Of a DNA stretch of 10,314 nucleotides, positions 5,664 to 10,314 are shown piece by piece. Location of the stretch: the NCBI GenBank assembly GCA_900766635.1, contig CAAFWA010000213.1, forward strand, positions 1-10,314, given 5' to 3'. Position numbers and translations under genes: made by a program. Source of the DNA: an uncultured Acinetobacter sp. GTDB taxonomy: Bacteria; Pseudomonadota; Gammaproteobacteria; Pseudomonadales; Moraxellaceae. A model generated the notes under the pieces. The model searched no databases. It was given only the letters and a program-made list of their open reading frames with translations, and had not been told where the DNA came from. Every line of letters begins with the position of its first letter. Positions within the stretch are counted from its first letter, which is position 1.

Positions 5664-7925
5664 TTAAGCTGGTTGTGCTTGAGCTTGTTCTAAGGCTTCA
5701 CCTGCGATCATACCGCCATCTTTACGCGTAATCACCACAGTTGCTGAGCGTGGCACTTTACCAAGGGCGCTATAACGTGCACTTTGGTTTGCAGGCCACG
5801 CACCACCTGGATGCTGTACGTTGACAAAGATTGCTTTATAGTCAGGGGTCATGGTTACGCCTGTGATTTCACAACCGCTTGGGCCAGTTAGGAAACGACG
5901 TACACGTTCATTCGATAACTGTGCACCGACAAATGTGGGTTGACCCTCAGGCTTTGTGCTTGCAGCAATTGCCGCACCACCGTCACCTACGCTACCTGGT
6001 AGTGCAGCGAGCATCATACAGTTGGTCTCGTCAGTGTATTGGCCATCATCTGTTTGAATCCACAACACACCACGTGGGTCAAACCACATACCATCTGGGC
6101 TAGAGAAATCGTTATAGTCATCTAAGCCTGAAAGATTGATGTTGGCTTCTGCACGCGCTTCTGCACCAAAGATGAAGATATCCCATGTAAAGCCTTGTGC
6201 AGACACTTGGTCTTGGTTTTCACGGAAACGAATGATATGACCATTCATGTTGCCCGAGCTACCTGCACTTGTGCCACGGAAGTCGATGTAACTACGTGGG
6301 TTTGCACCATCAGTTGGGTATGAGCGACCACGGCTACCGTTGTTAGTTAAAGTGACATAAACTTCACCATTGGCTGGGTTGACGGCAACCCATTCAGGAC
6401 GGTCCATTTTGGTTGCGCCAACATGGTCTGCTGCAAGACGTGCATTGATCACGACATCGTCTTGACCTGAGAACGGATAGGTTGTATTGCTTGCATCTAG
6501 ACCGTTTTTACCGTAGGTCAATTCTAACCATTCGCCTGAACCATCATCATTGAACTTAGCCACATATAATGTGCCTTTGTTCATGTATTTGTCACCGGCA
6601 GCGTAACCACCGTTGACATCTTTAGGATCCCAAAGCGCTTCTGAGACAAATTTATAGATGTATTCGCCTGTTGCATCATCGCCCATGTAGAATGCAAGCG
6701 GTTGACCTGGAATTGGGTTGCTAGAGCGGCAATCTTCATGTGCAAAGCGACCAAGTGCCGTACGTTTTACTGGACGTTGACGGTTGTCAAACGGATCAAT
6801 TTCGACAATAAAGCCACAAGTGTTGAGTGAGTTACGGAAATCTTGTAACGCATTTTCGGCTTTAATCGAGATATCCCAACGCTCATATAAATCGATTTGA
6901 CCCGTCAATTCAGCAAGCGGTGTGTCCCATTTGTATTGAGATGAGCGAGCACCCATACCACCACGACCGTAACGAGATAAAGACACTTCTTCTTTTGCAA
7001 TTTCACGTACATCATTGGCTTGACGAGAGAAGTAGCCGCTCCAATTCTCTTCAGCAGTTAAGTAAGTGCCCCAAGGGGTATAACCATTACCACAGTTAGC
7101 AAAAGTACCGCGAGTGCGTAAGCCATCTGGTGAGAATTTAGTTTTCACCATATCTGAGCCTTGCGCTGGACCACGAATGTCCATTTCAGTTGCAGCTGTA
7201 ATACGGCGGTTAAATTCTGAATTTAAATTGATTTTAACATCTTGTGTTGCATCATCTTTGATGACTTCAATCACAGATACACCATGTGCATTCACTTCAC
7301 GTAGCACTTGGTCTTCAGGACGAGTACCGTCAGGATTGGTGATTACGCCGACCGGAGTATGTAGTTGACTTTGTTGTAAGTATTCATGGTTGAGCACCAA
7401 TAAACCTTGTTTTGATTCTTTGGCTGCATATTTTTTAGCAACTGGGTCCATACCAAAGAAACTCATGCCGTCATGGTTATCACCAGCACGGAATTGGTAT
7501 GAAGCACCTGATGGTAATTCAGCGTCTTTTTTCTCTTCATACGCTGGGTTGATTGGATCGCCCACTGCGTATAACACTTTAAGTTGGTAACCCTCTGGTA
7601 CACTGAAGAAGTTCTGGGTATTTTTCTTAACAGGTTCAAAGCTTAACTTACTTGGGCGTGATTTGCTGTCGCTCCAAGCATGTTCATCCACAGGGCCAGT
7701 AGGTGTCTCACCTGGATTGCTTGGGTTTGGTTCTGGGTTTGAATCGTCATCTGAACAGCCAGTCACGCTTGCTGCAAAAGCTAAAGCCATTGCGCCGCTT
7801 GTTGTTTTTGCAATAAAACCACGGCGACTCATACGGTGATCAAGAATCGTTTGAAAGTGTGTGTTATTTGAAGTATTGCTGTCTTCAATAAGATCCTGAC
7901 ATGGAATCATTTCATCATTATGCAT
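5664..7925 (-). CDS. phoX: PhoX-family (DUF839) alkaline phosphatase, Tat-exported lipoprotein
   Basis: PhoX enzymes are calcium- and iron-dependent periplasmic phosphatases that free phosphate from organic esters. The 753-residue protein has a long N-region, then MSRRGFIAK (Arg34-Arg35, a near-consensus twin-arginine motif), a hydrophobic stretch to about 55 and a lipobox VTGC with Cys57. The Asp/Pro-rich linker after it is typical of a lipoprotein tether. Family blocks follow: LLVLNHEY (175-182), NCGNGYTPWGTYLTAEENW (277-295, with the conserved Cys278 and Glu pair), ALGRFAHED (390-398), MGDDATGEYIYKFVS (414-428), DRPEWVAVNP (508-517), SPDGMWFDPRGVLWIQTDD (609-627) and GCEITG (684-689). The ATG at 7925 has AGGA 7 bases upstream. 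tatABC lies upstream on the same strand behind a terminator, so export machinery and substrate are neighbours but separately expressed. Other DUF839 proteins may have different substrates, so phosphatase activity is inferred. Confidence 0.92.
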   Translation of the reverse strand: MHNDEMIPCQDLIEDSNTSNNTHFQTILDHRMSRRGFIAKTTSGAMALAFAASVTGCSDDDSNPEPNPSNPGETPTGPVDEHAWSDSKSRPSKLSFEPVKKNTQNFFSVPEGYQLKVLYAVGDPINPAYEEKKDAELPSGASYQFRAGDNHDGMSFFGMDPVAKKYAAKESKQGLLVLNHEYLQQSQLHTPVGVITNPDGTRPEDQVLREVNAHGVSVIEVIKDDATQDVKINLNSEFNRRITAATEMDIRGPAQGSDMVKTKFSPDGLRTRGTFANCGNGYTPWGTYLTAEENWSGYFSRQANDVREIAKEEVSLSRYGRGGMGARSSQYKWDTPLAELTGQIDLYERWDISIKAENALQDFRNSLNTCGFIVEIDPFDNRQRPVKRTALGRFAHEDCRSSNPIPGQPLAFYMGDDATGEYIYKFVSEALWDPKDVNGGYAAGDKYMNKGTLYVAKFNDDGSGEWLELTYGKNGLDASNTTYPFSGQDDVVINARLAADHVGATKMDRPEWVAVNPANGEVYVTLTNNGSRGRSYPTDGANPRSYIDFRGTSAGSSGNMNGHIIRFRENQDQVSAQGFTWDIFIFGAEARAEANINLSGLDDYNDFSSPDGMWFDPRGVLWIQTDDGQYTDETNCMMLAALPGSVGDGGAAIAASTKPEGQPTFVGAQLSNERVRRFLTGPSGCEITGVTMTPDYKAIFVNVQHPGGAWPANQSARYSALGKVPRSATVVITRKDGGMIAGEALEQAQAQPA

Positions 7926-7963
7926 TTTAGAGTCCTAGCATTGCTGTAATGGCTGGGTGGCTT

Positions 7964-8002
7964 TTTATAAACAATGCATAACTTACAGTGCTTAAGTTAC
8001 AG
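7964..8002 (-). promoter_or_regulatory. phoX promoter with Pho-box-like direct repeats
   Basis: On the minus strand CTGTAAC (8002-7996) and CTGTAAG (7988-7982) repeat with a 14-base period. TATAAA (7969-7964) follows 12 bases later as a -10 element, about 38 bases before the phoX ATG. No good -35 hexamer is present, as expected for an activator-dependent promoter. PhoB boxes use CTGTCAT-type repeats with an 11-base period, so the motif fits but the spacing does not. Confidence 0.5.
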
Positions 8003-8050
8003 TTATCTTAAAGAAATATTTCAATTAAATTAATATCTTATGTTTAAAAA

Positions 8051-8079
8051 TAAAAAAAGGGTGATCCAAGATCACCCTT
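8051..8079 (-). terminator. Intrinsic terminator of tatABC
   Basis: On the minus strand a 10-bp stem (AAGGGTGATC at 8079-8070 with GATCACCCTT at 8066-8057) has a 3-base loop and runs into TTTTTTTATTTTT. It lies about 20 bases after the tatC stop and separates tatABC from phoX. Confidence 0.93.
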
Positions 8080-8097
8080 GCATTTGACATAGTGATT

Positions 8098-8865
8098 TTA
8101 AGCTTGTGTTTTGAGACGATCTTTTTCTAAAATTTTTCCAAAAAATAAACCAAGCTCAAAAAGTAGCCACATTGGAATGGCTAACATGATCATTGAAAGT
8201 GCATCGGGTGGGGTAACAAACATCGCGACAAAGAAGCAACCCACAATAATAAAGCGTCTTTTTTCGACCAACTGTTCTGTGGTGACCACACCAATTAAAA
8301 TGAGCACCAAAGTAATAATCGGAATTTCAAAGGTTAAACCAAACACTAAAAATAGCTTTAAACAGAAGCTTAAATAGCTATTAATGTCTGTCATTGGTGC
8401 GACGGTTTCAGGAGCAACACTAATGAAAAAATGTAAAATTGAAGGCAATGCTATAAAATAGGCAAATGCAATACCACTATAAAACAGCACAATACTGCCC
8501 AATAAAAGCGGTAAAGCAAGACGCTTTTCCTTGGCATATAGTGCAGGTTTTACAAAATCCCAAAGCTGATACAAGATAAAGGGCATTGCTAACATCAGTG
8601 CCACAAAAAAGTTCAACTTAAACGGTGCCATAAATGTTGCTGTCACATCAGTGGCAATCATGGATGAACTTGTGGGTAATTGAGCACGCAACGGCTCAGA
8701 CATCATTTGATAGCTTTCATTGGCAAAGGGTAGCAAGCAAAAAAACAACACCACCAACAAACCCACAATTTTAAATAAATGCCGACGCAGCACGATCAAG
8801 TGTTTGGTGATGGGCATTTCCTGAAGATGTTCGGCATCATCTAGCGGCTTTGAGGTTGTTGTCAT
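8098..8865 (-). CDS. tatC: Twin-arginine translocase subunit TatC
   Basis: TatC is the six-helix inner-membrane core of the Tat receptor and binds the twin-arginine signal peptide. The 255-residue protein aligns with E. coli TatC at a constant offset of about +10. It has MPITKHLIVLRRHL (18-30), SMIATDVTATFMAPFKL, FILYQLWDFVKPALYAKEKRL with Glu113 (E. coli Glu103), FAYFIALP, LTFEIPI with Glu180 (Glu170), TPPDALS with Asp221 (Asp211), and LAIPMWLLFELGLFF. The notable change is Val25 where E. coli has Glu15, a signal-peptide-contact residue in the HLIELR motif. The codon is GTG, one base from GAG. The start overlaps the tatB stop by four bases (ATGA), so translation is coupled, and the gene ends before a strong terminator. 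It is last in tatABC; its adjacent likely client is PhoX. Confidence 0.97.
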   Translation of the reverse strand: MTTTSKPLDDAEHLQEMPITKHLIVLRRHLFKIVGLLVVLFFCLLPFANESYQMMSEPLRAQLPTSSSMIATDVTATFMAPFKLNFFVALMLAMPFILYQLWDFVKPALYAKEKRLALPLLLGSIVLFYSGIAFAYFIALPSILHFFISVAPETVAPMTDINSYLSFCLKLFLVFGLTFEIPIITLVLILIGVVTTEQLVEKRRFIIVGCFFVAMFVTPPDALSMIMLAIPMWLLFELGLFFGKILEKDRLKTQA

Positions 8866-9260
8866 AGCGCGACCTTATACAGAGGATCATTGAGTTTTTT
8901 CGCTTGCAATGGTGCAGGCAGCGTGGTGTCTTGATACGGAACATAAGCGACTTGCTTAACCACTTGAACAGGTGGCTCTGGCTCAATTAACGTCACCTTT
9001 TGCTGTTCAAATGCCTGCATTTGCGCTTGCATTTTCGCTTCAAGTTCCTGAATTTTTTGCATCTCTTGCTGCATTTGTTCACGAAGTTCAGATAAACGTA
9101 ACTCACGATCAATATCGTTTTGTACGTTACTGATTAAACGCTTGATTTTGGCGTAACTCTTGCCTGCAAAGCGCGCTGCTTGTGGTAGTTTTTCTGGCCC
9201 AAGCACCAATAATGCAATGATGCCGAAAGCCAATAACTCCGTCATTCCAATATTGAGCAT
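8862..9260 (-). CDS. tatB: Twin-arginine translocase subunit TatB
   Basis: TatB pairs with TatC in the receptor complex. The 132-residue protein begins MLNIGMTELLAFGIIALLVLGPEKLPQ: a polar residue (Glu8) in a single short membrane helix, then the conserved LGPEKLP hinge and an amphipathic helix (AARFAGKSYAKIKRLISNV). From about 50 to 100 it is Gln/Glu/Met-rich and likely a long helix or coiled coil (SELREQMQQEMQKIQELEAKMQAQMQAF), followed by a Pro/Val-rich, probably unstructured tail. It is distinguished from TatA by the EKLP hinge, the longer helical region and its position. It starts 15 bases after tatA and overlaps tatC by four. The ribosome binding site is weak, so coupling to tatA is likely. 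Confidence 0.95.
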   Translation of the reverse strand: MLNIGMTELLAFGIIALLVLGPEKLPQAARFAGKSYAKIKRLISNVQNDIDRELRLSELREQMQQEMQKIQELEAKMQAQMQAFEQQKVTLIEPEPPVQVVKQVAYVPYQDTTLPAPLQAKKLNDPLYKVAL

Positions 9261-9275
9261 GACACGACATCCAAC

Positions 9276-9494
9276 TTAAGATTTATGGGTAAAGTGTACG
9301 TTTTGATTGTTGTGTTCTAAGGTACGTGGTTCGTTAAGCTGAGCAGGTGTGGTCTCGTCATCACGAATAGATTTTTTAAAGTCTTTGACCGCACCACCGA
9401 CATCTTTACCTAAATTTTTAAGTTTTGATGTACCAAATAATAACAGCACCACAATCGCAAAAATGAGCACATGCCAAATTGATAAACCTGCCAT
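9276..9494 (-). CDS. tatA: Twin-arginine translocase subunit TatA
   Basis: TatA forms the variable-size assembly that permits passage of folded proteins. The 72-residue protein has the canonical layout: [21 protein letters not shown] (membrane helix with the short N-tail), [22 protein letters not shown] (the FG hinge, Lys/Leu and the amphipathic helix ending in the FK motif), and a charged C-tail. The start at ATG 9494 is fixed by GGAGGT (9506-9501) 6 bases upstream. The longer open frame reaching 9686 encodes nothing Tat-like before this Met and crosses the rdgB terminator. It is first in tatABC. The promoter must lie in 9495-9655, after the rdgB terminator. Confidence 0.96.
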   Translation of the reverse strand: MAGLSIWHVLIFAIVVLLLFGTSKLKNLGKDVGGAVKDFKKSIRDDETTPAQLNEPRTLEHNNQNVHFTHKS

Positions 9495-9500
9495 TTTCTT

Positions 9501-9506
9501 ACCTCC
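9501..9506 (-). promoter_or_regulatory. Strong ribosome binding site fixing the tatA start
   Basis: GGAGGT on the minus strand lies 6 bases before ATG 9494. It sets the 72-residue TatA against the longer open frame and is stronger than the sites of tatB and tatC, consistent with TatA being needed in excess. Confidence 0.88.
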
Positions 9507-9655
9507 ATGAATGATGCTGCTTATCTCAACAGTTCTGTATGACAAAGTAGTGACGTTTATATTGCAATTTAAAGACAGCGCTATCTGATTGGAGATGATG
9601 TGTAGCTCAGTGATAGAAAGCGTGAGGGGAAAATAGGAATCGTTTTTAAAAAGGT
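9507..9655 (-). other. Intergenic region carrying the tatABC promoter
   Basis: No gene is seen in these 149 bases. The best minus-strand elements are TATAAA (9561-9556), with no matching -35, and TTGTCA (9545-9540), followed after only 14 bases by GATAAG (9525-9520). Neither is a convincing pair, so the promoter position stays open. Confidence 0.4.
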
Positions 9656-9682
9656 AAAAAAAGCTGCGCTTTAAAGCGCAGC
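9656..9682 (-). terminator. Intrinsic terminator of rdgB
   Basis: A perfect 8-bp stem (GCTGCGCT with AGCGCAGC, 9663-9682) around a TTAA loop is followed on the minus strand by seven T (9662-9656). It begins 6 bases after the rdgB stop and isolates rdgB from tatABC. Confidence 0.94.
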
Positions 9683-9688
9683 ACAAGC

Positions 9689-10314
9689 TTAGCCTTGTAA
9701 AGAAGCACGCAATAGTTGCATCGCTTGACCACGATGGCTGATTTTATTTTTATCTTGTTTAGATAATTCGGCACTTGAGCAACCAAGTTCAGGTAACCAA
9801 AACAGCGGATCATAGCCAAAGCCATTTTCACCGCGTGCTTGTTCTAAAATTTCGCCGTGCCAAATGCCTTGGAAAATTTGTGGTAATGGATCATCAGCAT
9901 GTTCAACTAAAGCCAAGACACAGACAAACATACCCTCAATGGGCTGATCTTTTTCACGAAGTGGGGCAATTTCGGCCAACAGTTTGGCATTGTTGGCTGC
10001 ATCATTGCCATGCTCACCGCCAAAACGTGCTGAGTAAATCCCCGGTGCACCGCCTAAAATGGGTACACATAAACCTGAATCATCAGCAATAGCAGGCTTA
10101 CCTGAAATACGTGCCGCATGACGGGCTTTAATAATGGCATTTTCAACAAAACTTAAACCATCTTCAATGGCATCTTCAATGTTGAGTTTGCCTTGTGGAA
10201 TCACATCAACAGGTAAGTTTAAATCGCTAAACATGTTTTCAAATTCAGCAATCTTACCCTTATTATTACTCGCCAAAACCAATGTCCCTTGAGACAGCCA
10301 TGCATGATGAGACA
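9689..10314 (-). CDS. rdgB: dITP/XTP pyrophosphatase, cut one base inside its start codon
   Basis: RdgB hydrolyses dITP, ITP and XTP to monophosphates, keeping deaminated purines out of DNA and RNA. The family motifs are all present: [14 protein letters not shown] (substrate and metal-binding SNN-K), [23 protein letters not shown] (catalytic Asp pair), [12 protein letters not shown], and [16 protein letters not shown] through [17 protein letters not shown] at the C-terminus. The first in-frame start wholly inside the window is TTG 10282, but the frame continues upstream as [10 protein letters not shown] and the window ends in TG of a codon preceded by a missing base. If that base is A, the gene starts ATG at 10315 and encodes 208 residues, so it is complete but for one base. 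It ends in its own terminator and is not in the tatABC unit. Confidence 0.96.
   Translation of the reverse strand, partial: SHHAWLSQGTLVLASNNKGKIAEFENMFSDLNLPVDVIPQGKLNIEDAIEDGLSFVENAIIKARHAARISGKPAIADDSGLCVPILGGAPGIYSARFGGEHGNDAANNAKLLAEIAPLREKDQPIEGMFVCVLALVEHADDPLPQIFQGIWHGEILEQARGENGFGYDPLFWLPELGCSSAELSKQDKNKISHRGQAMQLLRASLQG

Noticed and set aside
7114-7368. Plus-strand open frames opposite phoX (also 5879-6103 and 7390-7590)
   Set aside because: They lie within a conserved minus-strand coding region and show no domain or translation signals.
9603-9622. Second TAGCTCAG-containing stretch resembling a tRNA D-arm
   Set aside because: No cloverleaf can be drawn around it and the T-arm is missing. 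Two such octamers in 10 kb is mildly surprising but compatible with chance.
9495-9686. N-terminal extension of TatA to 136 residues
   Set aside because: The extension crosses the rdgB terminator, lacks Tat-like sequence, and a strong GGAGGT site sits before the internal ATG at 9494.
9775-10092. Plus-strand open frame opposite rdgB
   Set aside because: It is a His/Gln-rich antisense shadow of a well-conserved gene, with no recognisable domain.

Overview
The window looks like a stretch of an Acinetobacter (Moraxellaceae, Gammaproteobacteria) chromosome. It is AT-rich, with genes in short minus-strand transcription units separated by clear intrinsic terminators. The DHFR, thymidylate synthase, TatABC, Lgt and RdgB proteins read as typical of that genus. 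The genus call is from recognition of the protein sequences, not from a search. I see no insertion sequence, phage gene, CRISPR array, rRNA or tRNA. Nearly everything is housekeeping; the less understood parts are a pair of small membrane proteins, a DUF4105 protein and some regulatory structure.

Layout from left to right. Positions 1-18 are not genomic: they match the 3' end of the Illumina read-1 adapter, so the sequence starts at an untrimmed assembly edge. Then come a truncated META-domain lipoprotein gene (19-379, minus) and a minus-strand thyA-folA-DUF4105 run (2944 down to 455) for thymidylate and folate metabolism plus a membrane-anchored predicted periplasmic protein. Next are two overlapping genes for look-alike four-helix membrane proteins (3861 down to 3125, minus) and lgt (4759-3947, minus, with its own terminator). 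A single plus-strand gene (4850-5623), encoding an NRDE/TANGO2-family protein, is divergent from lgt. It is convergent with phoX (7925-5664, minus), and the two share a bidirectional terminator. tatABC (9494 down to 8098, minus) and rdgB (minus, cut at the right edge one base inside its start codon) close the window.

Several genes are functionally linked. PhoX carries a twin-arginine signal followed by a lipobox, so it should need the TatABC translocase encoded just upstream for export and Lgt, also in this window, for lipidation. The META protein is another Lgt client. ThyA consumes methylene-tetrahydrofolate and releases dihydrofolate, which FolA recycles.

I did not find a plainly new multi-gene system. 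The best leads are a TatC in which the signal-peptide-binding glutamate of the HLxELR motif is valine, a PhoB-box-like but oddly spaced CTGTAA repeat over the phoX promoter, the paralogous membrane-protein pair, and a C/G-tract hairpin between thyA and folA.
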